In this document: positions 1 to 10,330 of the stretch, piece after piece
Layout: every line of letters starts with the position of its first letter
Numbering within the stretch: position 1 is the stretch's first letter
Source of the DNA: Mauremys mutica
Taxonomy: Eukaryota; Chordata; Testudines; Geoemydidae
Reading direction: 5' to 3'
Length of the DNA stretch: 64,000 bases
Assembly: GCF_020497125.1 (NCBI RefSeq)
Contig: NC_059075.1
Location: 35,810,003-35,874,002, forward strand
Translations under genes and position numbers: made by a program
The notes under the pieces: generated by a model
Told to the model about the DNA's origin: nothing
What the model saw: only the letters and a program-made list of their open reading frames with translations
Databases searched by the model: none

Positions 1-1160
1 AATCTGAGAAGTGATCTGACCAAAATCTTAATTTTAAATTATAATGCACTGATTTCATCAATATTTATAAAACAGAAAAAAATATTTATTCCTTTCAAAT
101 GTGTGAGCTATATATCAAATCATTAAAATTATGATGCCTAGAAGTAGATACAGATGGGCAAAATTAGACATTTTGCATATATCCGACATATATAATAGGA
201 GAGAGAGGGATCTGAAATTATTTTCTATCTCGAATGGGGATATGGTCATTGGCTTGAACATATGCAGGCATGATATTGATTACAGAGAGGATCATAAAAG
301 GGTTTGTAATGAAATCGGAATTAAACCAAGACTTTACTCATTATCATCTCTTTCAAATGTAGGAGAGCAAATAAGAAGTTCTGTAATGACTCAGAATTAT
401 GAACTGCAACTTTTACTGGTGTACAGATGGCCTTCTGGTTTGTTTGTTTGTTTGTTTTTACGGAGTCTAAGATGCCCCTGTTCACAACTCTGAATATTTC
501 TCCAGATACAGGATCATATGTCCACCCATGATGTGTTAACTCTTCAGGAATCCATGTAGATTTCATAGCTCTTCTGATTCTCTCAGACAAATTATGACCA
601 GATGTCACTCACATAAAATGACCAAGGAGATACAACATAAAAATTAGGACCCAAATTCTGCCTTCAGATGTGTGTTCAAGTCCCAGAGAAGACAAGGGAA
701 GTTGTGCATGAACATCTGAAGGCAAAATTCAATTACCCTTGTACTTCAAACGTACTACAGTAAAAAACAAAATGTTTAATATTCTAGAAAGTATTCAGAC
801 CAAATCATAGAAACATATTAAATGAATGAATGTCTAGTATTATACCTAACAATGCTTGGTATCATGCTGATTGAGTGTTTTCTTAATATTTGTTGATAAA
901 AACCCTAATAAAAATAATAGTAATACATAATGAGATGAAGAGATAACGAGGTACTTTATTTTAATCTGATCAATGAGAATAGTAACCAAAAGTCACTGTT
1001 ATCTAAAATGAGCTGTTGGCTTTAGCCCAGTTCATAGCAGTTCTATGCCCAAATAAAAGCAAAACAAGACCAATTACATTTGGCATCCCCAATGGCAATG
1101 TCTCAATAGAGAAGTCAAGAGCTGAACAGGATATGGAGAAAGTCTTCTAACCTCTAATCC
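1..1160. other. AT-rich stretch, nothing recognised
   Basis: No repeat family, RNA gene or convincing coding signal is visible. Open frames of 120 codons (131-493, plus) and 95 codons (321-608, minus) overlap on opposite strands, lack recognisable motifs and are most simply chance frames. Confidence 0.5.
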
Positions 1161-1164
1161 TAAG

Positions 1165-1412
1165 AGCGATCGATCCAGCAGGGGTCGATTTATCGCATCT
1201 AGTGAAGATGCGATAAATTGACTGCTGAGCGCTCTCCTGTCGACTCTGGTACTCCACTGGAGTGAGAAGCATAAGCGGAGTCAACGGGGGAGCATCGGCA
1301 GTCGACCTACCGCAGTGAAGACATTGTGGTAAGTAGATCTAAGTGTGTTGACTTCAGCTATGTTATTCATGTAGCTGAAGTTGCGTAACTGAAATCAATC
1401 CACCACCATTAA
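1165..1412. mobile_element. Harbinger-like non-autonomous repeat fragment rich in short hairpins
   Basis: The block stands out from its AT-rich surroundings by many CpG and decayed CpG sites and by several short palindromes. One hairpin has arms around TTATCGCATCT (about 1190-1216) and another has arms around CTTCAGCTA (about 1353-1380). The composition resembles the CpG-rich PIF/Harbinger-type repeats of turtles, such as the one at 51286-53392. No terminal inverted repeat (TIR) or TSD is visible, so the copy is probably truncated and the family is an inference. Confidence 0.5.
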
Positions 1413-1697
1413 TTTGGGCTTGGATAGGGACTGGGAGTGGCTGGCTTGTTACAAAAGCAGCTTTGCCTCCTCCTCATCTATTATTGGGAGTGGACTACAT
1501 CCCCTGATCGAATTGGCCTTGTCAACACTGGTTCTCCACTAGTGAGGTAACTCTCTTCTCTTCGTGTGTCATTATATAATGCCTACATCTGTAATTTTCA
1601 CTCCATACATCTGAAGAAGTGATTTTTTTTTACCCACGAAAGCTTATGCCCAAAAATATCTGTTAGTCTTTAAGGTGCCACCGGACTACTTGTTGTT
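1413..1697 (+). mobile_element. Penelope-like element (PLE) 3' end, 5'-truncated
   Basis: The left part translates to a relic of the PLE protein C-terminus (motif GLDRDWEW near 1417-1442), similar to the better preserved copy at 9285-9473. A 3' untranslated region follows, with a tail ACCCACGAAAGCTTATGC then GTTAGTCTTTAAGGTGCCAC, shared with the copies near 9.55, 28.7 and 32.2 kb. The hammerhead-like core at about 1611-1656 is badly eroded: its first strand reads CTGAAGA and one stem arm is replaced by a T-run. The copy ends against a MIR fragment. Confidence 0.72.
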
Positions 1698-1835
1698 TTA
1701 ATGTCTCTGTTCCTCAGTTTGCCATCTGTAAAATAGTGATAATTGAACTTCTGTACCTTTTGAGGATAAATACATTAAAGATTGTAAGATACTCAGAAAT
1801 AAAGGTAATGGGATCATAGAAATGCAGAAAAAAAA
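1698..1835 (+). repeat. MIR SINE 3' half
   Basis: The sequence contains the MIR signature CAGTTTGCCATCTGTAAAAT, then a region resembling the MIR end (GGATAAATACATTAAAGATTG). The 5' tRNA-like half is absent, probably separated by the adjacent PLE insertion. Confidence 0.6.
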
Positions 1836-2566
1836 GGGGGCATTGCAACCTGACACCCCATCAGAAATGGATAGTAATGACAAATAGACATAGGGTTACA
1901 CATTCCCCATACCCAATGTGTAACCCTATACAGGTTGGGCCATGCCCAAACCTCACAGACGTTTGAGTGGTTTATCTTTTTCCTACATTTTGGCAACACT
2001 TGATTGGTAGTCATGCCAACAAAGTCTCATTGCATTGTATGGGAAGGGCTATGCTAATTATATGTGTTACATGAGCATGCCCACTGTGAACAGGATATTT
2101 TTGAAGACTGATTGAACAGAGGGGGGATTGCCTTTTATATAACCCACTTTACTCCTGAGTGGTTAACAAACATTACACCACTGTCCATGCTGCAGGGTTT
2201 CAGTGGATAAAAAGGACAACAATATTGACAACATTGAAAACCAGGCTGCCAAAAAGCAGAATAAAAGGATTAGAATTTATTGGAGATATATTGTTAAAAT
2301 GTGTAATATGTTTACCCATTATTCAAAATCCATGACCATTTTCATTTGCTAGATTTTATAGGCCTAAGTTGAAATCCATACGAGTCTGGGTTTTAATAAA
2401 AAAAATATACGTTTCAGATATAATGGCTTGTTAGGCCAGTTCACATTATCCAGCTTCTGGGAATACCATGTCATATGCCTCTGGCTAGAAACAGGTATCA
2501 GAGATTCTACCCTCAGCCATTTGTCTTCCAAGGCTAATGAGCTTGGTCTGCTAAGATTTGAAATCA
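1836..2566. other. Unassigned unique-looking DNA
   Basis: No repeat, RNA gene or coding region is recognised. A short local inverted repeat (ATAGGGTTACACATT near 1890 against AATGTGTAACCCTAT near 1914) is the only structure seen. Confidence 0.4.
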
Positions 2567-2574
2567 GATATATC

Positions 2575-2877
2575 CAGGGGTGGCTCTAGGATTTGCGCCG
2601 CCCCAAGCAGGGCAGCGCGCCGCGGGGGGTGCTCTGGTGGTCGCCGGTCCCGCGGCTCCGGTGGATCTCCCGCAGGCATGCCTGCGGATGCTCCACCATA
2701 GCCGCGGGACCAGCGGACCCTCCGCAGGCACGTCTGCGGGAGGTCCACCGGAGCCGCGGGACCAGCGGACCCTCCGCAGGCATGCCTGCGGGAGGTCCAC
2801 CAGAGCCGCCTACCGCCCTCCCGCGGGACGCCGCCCCAAGCACGCGCTTGGCCCGCTGGGGTCTGGAGCCGGCCCTG
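2575..2877. mobile_element. hAT-type MITE with perfect 8-bp TSD
   Basis: This GC-rich 303-bp block is flanked by perfect 8-bp direct repeats GATATATC (2567-2574 and 2878-2885), the TSD length typical of hAT transposons. The ends are related inverted repeats: CAGGGGTGGCTCTAGG on the left, and on the right a complement reading CAGGGCCGGCTCCAG. The interior has about 2.5 copies of a unit near 52 bp built on CCGCGGGACCAGCGGACC and the palindrome GCAGGCATGCCTGC. It has no coding capacity; the many overlapping open frames here are artefacts of GC richness. Confidence 0.9.
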
Positions 2878-3080
2878 GATATATCCTTCTCCTAGACAGA
2901 CTTGTCTAAAGAGGCTAAGCAAGCCCTGTCTGCATCTGACTGAAATCAGAGTTTCTCTTTTACTCAATGCACTTGGTTCACAATGCCTTATTTTGTAATA
3001 TTTAGTGCAATCCTTCTGGGTTTCCCCAAAATGGACTACCCTCACCCACTAGATGGAGGACACACCTCTATGCTCTAGAG

Positions 3081-3272
3081 CATTGGTTCTCAAACTTGGG
3101 CCGTCGCTTATTCAGGGAAAGCCCCAGGCAGGCTAGGCCAGTTTGTTTATCTGCCGTGTCCGCAGGTTCGGCCGATCGTGGCTCCCACTGGCCGCAGTTT
3201 GCCGCTCCAGGCCAATGGGGGCTGCAGGAAGGATGGCCAGCACATCTCTTGGCCCATGTCGCTTCCAAGATC
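3081..3272 (+). mobile_element. hAT-like MITE fragment (left half)
   Basis: It begins CATTGGTTCTCAAACTTGGG, a TIR-like end of a family with GC-rich, near-palindromic interiors. The interior (TTTGTTTATCTGCCG, GGCCGATCGTGGCTCCCACT) is related in inverse orientation to the element near 60094-60325. The right half and TIR are missing and no TSD is seen. Confidence 0.6.
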
Positions 3273-3766
3273 AGTGAGACATAGACAGCCAACCACTGAT
3301 GAGATGTTGGGAGCTTATACTCAGGGACATAACCAGGCTGGGCTTAACAGAGGAACAAGCCATGAAGAGGAGGAAATGGTGACACTGTACTGCTCCCCAG
3401 GTCTGTAAAGATGCTTTAGGATAAGAAAAAGAAGGTTCAAGTGATCCTTTTCTCTGTCTGATACAAAGGAGAAGCAAAAATATAGCAAACCTAAGAACAG
3501 TGGAATAGTGAGGGTCTTTTATTAGGAGAAAGGTGCCTAGTGGCTACACAATATGTGTCTACCTCCTACCAGCAAGTTGCCTCCGTCACTGCTGAAAAAT
3601 ATATAGAAGATGAGATCTAGGAGTCTCAGGGCATGACCTTCCAGAACAGAAGGTCATGGGCAATTGGTATCCAACATATTATGTTTCCATCCCAGCTCTG
3701 CATCATTTATTATACAATCTGCATTGTAAACTATTGGTGCTCTGAGCAACATATATCCTCCTGCAG

Positions 3767-4160
3767 CATGGTTGCCAACTTTCACACGGTAAATAAGGAC
3801 CCCGACTTTCACAATAAGACAAAAATTGAGCTAATCCCATTTCAAAAAAAGGCCAAAACAAGCCAATCCCTAAGAGCCCCAACATTCTATGTGACTAGAT
3901 CTCCCCGGTGTGCAGTCTGAGACTGTGGAGGGCCTGTTGTGCACCCCTGACTCTCTCCCCCACTTGCCCCTGCTTGCCCCTCCTTGCCGCTGCTTGCCGG
4001 GAGCTGATTAAAAAAAAGAAGCAACAAGCTACAACAAGCTTCAAGCCAAACAAGCAACAAGCTACAAGGCAAAAACTAGCCAACATGCAACTCACAAGCC
4101 AATTAAGCCAAAAACAAGCCCAATTTCTGAGGGTTTTTTTCTGTGGGTTTGGCATATCTG
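3767..4160. mobile_element. Probable hAT-like MITE with (A)CAAGC-rich interior
   Basis: The ends are imperfect inverted repeats: CATGGTTGCCAAC on the left and GGTTTGGCATATCTG on the right. The 8-bp flanks TCCTGCAG (3759-3766) and CTCTGTAG (4161-4168) agree at five positions and the mismatches are transitions, compatible with an old hAT TSD. The interior holds CTTGCCCCTGC-type repeats at 3961-3999, then many CAAGC/CAAGCC units at 4020-4120. No protein is encoded. Confidence 0.4.
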
Positions 4161-4168
4161 CTCTGTAG

Positions 4169-5984
4169 CTTTCATAAAACTTGGATGGAGTATGACCAAG
4201 CAGTAGGTGGGGAATTCAGCAAAGACAAGCTCAATACCTGCCACTGATGTGGAAAGGCTAGAACCAGAATGATGGTAGTGTAAGGACTTAAATGCACAGG
4301 TTCAGCAAATACATTTCCCTTGGCTCTACTAGAAACCATGATCATGCCCCTTACTCTTGGCCATATCTATACTAGGAATAAAGGTGTATTTATAACACCT
4401 CATAGATAACATATGTTAAAATCCTAGTGTTCAGAAGGCAGATACAGTTTTACTGAGTTAGCTGGTCAAGGTAAACCTTGAAAGGGCTATCAGCTGACAG
4501 CTTCTGCTGCTCATTCATGTATCACTCTGCCTCACTGATTCTTATCATTAATCCTGACTTTGACACTAACTAACATTAACCAAATTACTTAACCTCTTGT
4601 CCTTAATTTCTCTGAGTGAGATCCTCACTCCCTCTCTGGTCTCTTCAGACTGAGTAAAAGGGACAGAGCAGCCTAACAGGAACCCCAAAAAACTCCAATT
4701 CTGTGTGGGAGAAGAATATCCTAGGTCGCAGGCACTGTCAAAGAGTCTACCAAAGACCCCATCATAAGCCCCAGGATAAGGTTTATGTTGGGGAGTAGGG
4801 GGTAGGAGGCTGTGTGGAAGGTGAGACCATAGCATGAAGAACAAGATTCTGCAGAGTATTGTCACCTTTAGGGCAGCCTCCGGAGGTTGCCCTAACTGAG
4901 GCAGGCCCTCAGAGCTGTTTAAGTAATCCTACAGCCTCCTGAGAAGCCCCAGATGGAGAAGGTGCAAAGATGGTTTAAAGCCTCTTAGAGGTGTAGCACA
5001 GAATCTCATCCTCCATGTTGATAAAAAACTCCATTCTCTACCTTCCAGGGCATTTATGACAAATGATGAATTAGTGTTTATAAAGCCCTGTAAGAGTGAG
5101 ACATAATATTGGGCCAGTTACTGAGGGCTTAACCCAGTTTTCACTACATTTTTACTTAGACTAAATTCTGTCAAAGTCAGGACTGAATAGAGAATAAAGA
5201 GCACAGGATGTCAGCCCTTGTTTATGTTCATAAAATCTCCCCACCTCTTTGGAAAGCCTTTTTTATCTCAATACCTCTGTTCTTGAAACAAATCTGACAA
5301 TATTTCAACATTTTCTCTCTCCATTTTTTTTTCATGGAAAGACTTTAATTATTCCACAATTTGCTGTTGTCCAATTAAAATCCAATAAATATAGGAAAAG
5401 CCTTTTCTTCATCTTTTTTTTAAACAACCAACAGGGATAATGCATTTGCTTATCCATCAAAATCTATTTTCTTTCTTCTTGATAAATGGAGGAAAACAAA
5501 TCCAAGAAAGCAGTAAGTGTTTACATATCTTTCCTCAGGAACGTGGACCTTTTTCCTATTGGATGCCTGCAACCAAACACCTTGCTGGGGCCCCTAAACT
5601 ATCTGTTCTCATCTTTGGTCGCTTAATTAAGCACAAAGTGGTTTATGACAGGAAGTCCAGCTCAAGGGCTTTTAATGGTTTTAATTTTTGTTTGTTTGTT
5701 TGTTTGTTTTGTTTTTGCTTTTAGGGAGATTCATTGGATTCAGACCAGTTTTAAAATAAATAAATAAATAAATACAGGTTAGGCTAATTAAGTTTGCTTT
5801 TGTTGAAATGAAGTACCTTGAATGTGAGAAAATCAGGATTTTTTTTTCAGTTGCCATGGGATAGTAATGCTGAGAGGTTTTGATTTGTGGAGCATTATAT
5901 TTTGCACTATATTTTTATTGGCATATAAGTGTTGTATTGCTTTTTGTTTTTTATAAATGCAATATATATATATATATAAAATTA
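4169..5984. other. AT-rich stretch with simple repeats only
   Basis: No gene or repeat family is recognised. Low-complexity patches include (TTTG)n near 5687-5712 and (AAAT)n near 5754-5774, with a short (TA)n near 5964-5977. Small frames at 5249-5724 have no recognisable content. Confidence 0.45.
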
Positions 5985-6507
5985 ACAACACTTTATATCC
6001 CATATGAGGAGAGATTAAAGAGGCTAGGACTTTTCAGCTTGGAAAAGAGGAGACTAAGGGGGATATGATAGAGGTATATAAAATCATGAGTGGATTGGAG
6101 AAAGTGAATAAGGAAAAGTTATTTACTTGTTCCCATAATACAAGAACTAGGGTCCACCAAATGGAATTAATGGGCAGCAGGTTTAAAACAAATAAAAGGA
6201 AGTTCTTCTTCACACAGCGCACAGTCAACCTGTGGAACTCCTTGCCTGAGGAGGTTGTGAAGGCTAGGACTATAACAGGGTTTAAAAGAGAACTAGATAC
6301 ATTCATGGAGGCTAAGTCCATTAATGGTGTCCCTAGCCTCTGTTTGTCAGAGGGTGGAGACGGATAGCAGGAGAGAGATCATTTGATCATTACCTGTTAG
6401 GTTCACTCCCTCTGGGGCACCTGGCATTGGCCACTGTCGGCAGATAAGATACTGGCCTGGATGGACCTTTGGTCTGATCCAGTATGGCCATTCTTATGTT
6501 CTTATAA
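5985..6507 (+). mobile_element. CR1-type LINE 3' end with ORF2 C-terminal relic
   Basis: The 3' untranslated end reads GACCTTTGGTCTGATCCAGT, then GGCCATTCTTATGTTCTTAT, a typical terminus of a sauropsid CR1/L3-like subfamily distinct from the copies at 30.7 and 31.1 kb. Upstream, the frame at 6065-6367 encodes the C-terminus of a CR1 ORF2 protein (FFTQRTVNLWNSLPEEVVKA, then FKRELDTFME). The element is 5'-truncated with no reverse transcriptase core, so it is immobile. Confidence 0.9.
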
Positions 6508-7861
6508 CAAAAAATGGCCACACAATAAGATTCCAGGGGAAATCCTTATGGGGTAGGTTCTGGTGTTCTTATCTGTGTTGAACAGTACATTATTCCACAG
6601 CTGGTTCCACTGACTGTGTTTGGTGCTACTTGTGGTGTATGGTGTTGTATCATGTTATTCAGTCTGAATAAAGACCTGTGAGTGGAAGAAAAGTGAGCAG
6701 AAAATGAAATATCAAGGAGACTGGCAGAGAGATATAGCAGGCAGAGGTGATTAATAGGTAGGTACTGTATGTTGGCATTGCCAGTTAGATGGTATAATGT
6801 TCAAATGACTAACAATAACTACCATAGTTGCAGAATTAAATATTATCAAGGCCATATTAACCAATATGTCCATGAAATCCACTACTAAGATTCAGTGTTT
6901 TGTGGTGTACCATTCTGGTGAGGCAGGCTCATGTAGAACCAGGGGACAAGCACTAGGCAGAAGGACCCTGAAGACTGGCTGGCTGCTGGGCATTCATATA
7001 TATGTATGTAATATACCATAAATCAATAAGACTATGAATACTGTGTTGTGAATCAATATAAAAGAGTAAATAAACAATAAAGGCACCAATAATGCAAAAC
7101 ACTGAGCATAACTGTAACTGTGCTCACGTGAATAGTTCCACTGAAGTCAATGGGACAATTATTCATGCATTTAAATGTTTGCAGGACCATGATCTTAATG
7201 CCAATTTCTTTTAAGTTTCTTATATGGGTGGAATTCTCACCGTCCTTGCAGATGTTTGTAATACTGATATATGCTGAGTTTACTATATATGACTTCTGAC
7301 ATTTTCTATCTCTATGCCCCCGTTATCTCCTCACATGCACAAACAAAAGATCTGCATGTCAAAGCCCCTTTGCCTGAGATAAAAAAAAAAGCATTACTTT
7401 CTCTGATTCTTCTATAAGAATTGTGCTCTCAGGCCTTTTCCAAACAAACAAGATACACAGAAAGAAAACCTTCTTGCATTTGCTAACATACAGCTCCTTG
7501 ATTTGTATACATTTGTTTAAAAGGTTCACATATTTCTACACTGAAAAAGGTTGATAAATTTTAGGGCTTCTTGCTGATGATTTTTTAAAAATTTCCTCTC
7601 CCACCTGCCCCAAATGAATATATAAAATTAATATAATTAACACATACTGGAACTAATGTGACTCATATTGTATGAGTCAGAGTCCCGGCAACACTATTTG
7701 TAAAATTCAAATTCCCGAGGGTGCCTTTTTATTTGTTGTCAAATAACACCTTGCAGCATAAGTGAGAGCACCTATTCTCTGCCTGTGGCACATATAAGTT
7801 TAGTCGCCTACGGGCTATAATACTTTGGTCTAGTTTTGGTTGTTAGAATTCGTGTATGGAT
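6508..7861. other. Unassigned AT-rich DNA
   Basis: No gene or well-preserved repeat is seen. CACTGAAGTCAATGGGACAA near 7139 belongs to a recurrent short motif discussed in the findings. Confidence 0.4.
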
Positions 7862-7950
7862 GCTGAGTGGTATTGGTGACCTATGGTATTTAGGTCAGAC
7901 TAGATTATCTGATGATCCCTTCTGGTCATAAACTCCGACTTTGTGACCTG
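7862..7950 (+). mobile_element. Old CR1 3' tail fragment
   Basis: GGTCAGACTAGATTATCTGA, then TGATCCCTTCTGGTCATAAA, matches the usual CR1 3' terminus (GACTAGATGATC...CCCTTCTGGCC...). Only about 90 bases are recognisable. Confidence 0.65.
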
Positions 7951-8743
7951 GAATCTGATAAAGCCTTGGTCAGTTTCATTTACCAGAATTTTACTTGAAC
8001 TGGGCATCAGCACTTTGGCTCCCGTAATGTCTTTTCAAATTTAAATTATAGATTTTTTAGCTCAATTGAGAATCTTCTGCTTTACACAATTAATGCTGTG
8101 TTCTATGGATGCTGGGTGCCAGTAGAGAAAGTGACATCTCTTTTACACTACAGAAGTCCATAGTGAGCTATTTTTTTAGCTCATTTATTCCTATGTAAAT
8201 CTGCAGTAACTGTGCTGGCTTCATTTACTTTGGATTTACACTGGTACAGTATATCTGAGATTGGAATCTGTCCCAGAATGTTTTATTCTACTGATGTTTC
8301 ATGTGCCAGGATAATTTGTGACTCAAGGTTAGTAAAGGAGCAGGATTTTCTTCCAGATCTGTTTATTCTCTGATGTGAATGACACTTGCTCAAACTGTAG
8401 GTCTTGTCCGAGACTTGTAAGTTTTTAATGGACAAATACATACAAGTTATACATGTAGATGAGCAATTTATCTAGTTGAATCTCAAATTACTTGATTATG
8501 CATAATGCAAAATTTAGTATCTGAAATTCAGTTCAGCTCTCCATGTATTTGCATTCAGTGCCCAGATGTGATACTATCTAAAGGGGTTATTAATAAAGTT
8601 CCTAATACTGTCATGGGCAAAACTAGCATTAATTTCAATGGGAGCAGGATTGAGCCTGTATTTCACATTGGTATCTTTCACTAAAGGATCCCACAACACT
8701 TTACTAAGATTACTTTAGTAATTCTCACAACTCCCCTGCAGGA

Positions 8744-9153
8744 TATATACCATATATACTCGTTCATAAGCCGAATATTTTTGGTAAAAAAGTGACTCAT
8801 CAAAGAGCGGGGGTCAGCCTATAAATGGGTCTACACCAAAATGTGATGACTTTAAACTCTATTGAATCATTGAATTGAATATCTAATACATTGTCGTTTT
8901 CTTTATCTGGAGTGTCTGCAGGCGAACTGCAGCCACAGGGAGCCGAGCGGCTCCAGGCCTGCAGATGCTCCAAGTAAACAAAACATCTTGACTCACCAGC
9001 GGCTTACTCTGATGGGCCAGGAGCCAAAGTTTTCCAACCCTTGAAATCTAGGGTCGGCTTATGAAAGGGTGATACAGTTTTTGCTATTTTTACCTATCCA
9101 TTTTGGGGATTCGGCTTATAAACAAATGGGCTAATGAACGAATATATACAGTA
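8744..9153. mobile_element. TIR DNA transposon (MITE), superfamily uncertain
   Basis: The left end (TATATACTCGTTCATAAGCC) and right end (GGCTTATAAAC, then AATGAACGAATATATA) are inverted copies, with GCCGAAT marking the inner limit of both arms. The interior is more GC-rich (about 8915-9010) and recalls the interiors near 3.1 and 60.2 kb. The flanking TA-rich bases do not fix the TSD; a TA duplication would suggest Tc1/mariner. The insertion splits an older repeat (CACAACTCCCCTGCAGG on the left, TGATTATCCCAATGGTACAG on the right). Confidence 0.6.
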
Positions 9154-9231
9154 TGATTATCCCAATGGTACAGATGTTGAAACTGAGATACAAAAAGGCC
9201 AGCTTTGGGTGCCCTCATTCATGGTGTGTAC

Positions 9232-9604
9232 AATCCTGAGCTGATGGTGTCAAATTTGCAGATGAACTGAAGCTCAGCTGCAGGATGGCCACTTTAAGAA
9301 ACTTCAGGACCAGACTTCAGAGAGAAACTGCTGAGCTTCAGTTCATCTGCAAATTTGACACCATCAGCTCAGGATTAAACAAAGACTGTGAATGGCTAGC
9401 CAACTATAAAACCAGTTTCTCCTCCCTGGGTTTTCACACCTCAACTGCTAGAACAGGGCCTCATCCTCCCTGATTGAACTAACCTCGTTGCTTGCTTCTT
9501 ACTTGCATATATATACCTGCCCCTGGAAATTTCCACTACTTGCATCCGACGAAGTGGTATTCACCCACGAAAGCTCATGCTGCAAAACGTCTGTTAGTCT
9601 ATAA
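9232..9604 (+). mobile_element. PLE 3' end beginning with an inverted copy of itself (part 1, split by hAT)
   Basis: The frame at 9285-9473 encodes 62 residues resembling the extreme C-terminus of PLE proteins (RTRLQRETAELQFICKF, then SGLNKD). Downstream is a 3' untranslated region with the hammerhead-like motif CCGACGA...CACCCACGAAAGC (9546-9581) and the tail GTCTGTTAGTCTATAA. The first 47 bases (about 9232-9278) are the near-perfect reverse complement of 9330-9376, so the element starts with an inverted piece of its own coding end. The tail resumes at 10291 after the hAT insertion. Confidence 0.82.
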
Positions 9605-10290
9605 CAGGGGTGGGCAAACTTTTTGGGGCGAGGGCCACATCTGGGTGAGGAAATTGTATGCAGGGCCGGGGCAGGGCGGGTGGAGTGCGGGATGTGGAGG
9701 AAGGGGCTCAGGACAAGGGATTGGGGCAGAGAAGGGGTGCAGAGTGTAAGAGGGGGCTCAGGGAAGGGGGTTGGGGTACAGGAGGGGTACGGAGTGCAGG
9801 ATGGGGCTCAGGGCAGGGAGTTGGGGTGCACGGGGTGCAGGGTGCAGCAGGGAGCTCAGGGCAGGTGGTTGGAATGCACAGGAGTGCAGAAAGGGGCTCA
9901 GGGCAGGGAGTTGGGTGCAGGAGGGGTGCGAGGTACAGGCAGAGGGCTTAGGGCAGGAAGTTGGGGGGCGGGGGGCAGGAGGGGTTTGAGCTCCAGCCCG
10001 GTGCCGCTTACCTAAAGTGGCTCCGGGGTGGCAGTGGCGCACACTAGGGCCAGGGCAGGCTCCCTGCATGCCTGCCCTGTCCCCACGCCACTCCAGGAAG
10101 TGCTGCGGCCCCTGGGTGGGGGGGGGCAGAGGGCTCTGCGTGCGCACATGGAGCCCTCTGCCTCCCGGCCCGGGGGCTGCTTCTGAGAGCAGCGCCGGGC
10201 CCGCAGCACCACCAGGGGTAATCCCGCGGGCCGGATCCAAAGCCCTGAAGGGCCGGATCCGGCCCGCGGGCCATAGTTTGCCCATCCCTG
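9605..10290. mobile_element. hAT-type element nested in the PLE tail
   Basis: The 686-bp insertion is bounded by perfect 8-bp TSDs GTCTATAA (9597-9604 and 10291-10298). The TIRs are CAGGGGTGGGCAAACT on the left and, read on the other strand, CAGGGATGGGCAAACT on the right. Inside the ends lie GGGCGAGGGCCACATC and a GGCCGGATCCGGCCCGCGGG palindrome. No transposase is present, so this is non-autonomous. Long open frames on both strands (up to 199 codons) come from the G-rich minisatellite and are not genes. Confidence 0.95.
9690..9990 (+). repeat. G-rich degenerate minisatellite inside the hAT element
   Basis: Imperfect units of roughly 35-45 bp recur, each with GGGGCTCAGGGCAGG, a GTTGGGGT-type run, and GGAGTGCAG or GGGGTGC. 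The plus strand is very G-rich with repeated GGG and GGGG runs, so G-quadruplex formation is plausible. Unit length varies, suggesting replication slippage. Confidence 0.8.
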
Positions 10291-10330
10291 GTCTATAAGG
10301 TGCCACAGGATTCTTTGCTGCTTTTACTGA
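10291..10330 (+). mobile_element. PLE 3' tail (part 2)
   Basis: After the hAT TSD, the PLE tail continues with GTCTATAAGGTGCCACAGGA, then TTCTTTGCTGCTTTTAC, identical in register to the copy ending at 32290. It stops before the terminal segment (ACTAACACGGCTAC type) seen in reverse near 32103-32130. Confidence 0.8.

Noticed and set aside
131..608. 120-codon plus and 95-codon minus frames at the left edge
   Set aside because: They overlap on opposite strands, show no motif and have no splice or promoter context.
2551..3045. 164-codon minus-strand frame
   Set aside because: It runs through the tandem GC-rich units of a hAT MITE; the repeats create the open frame.
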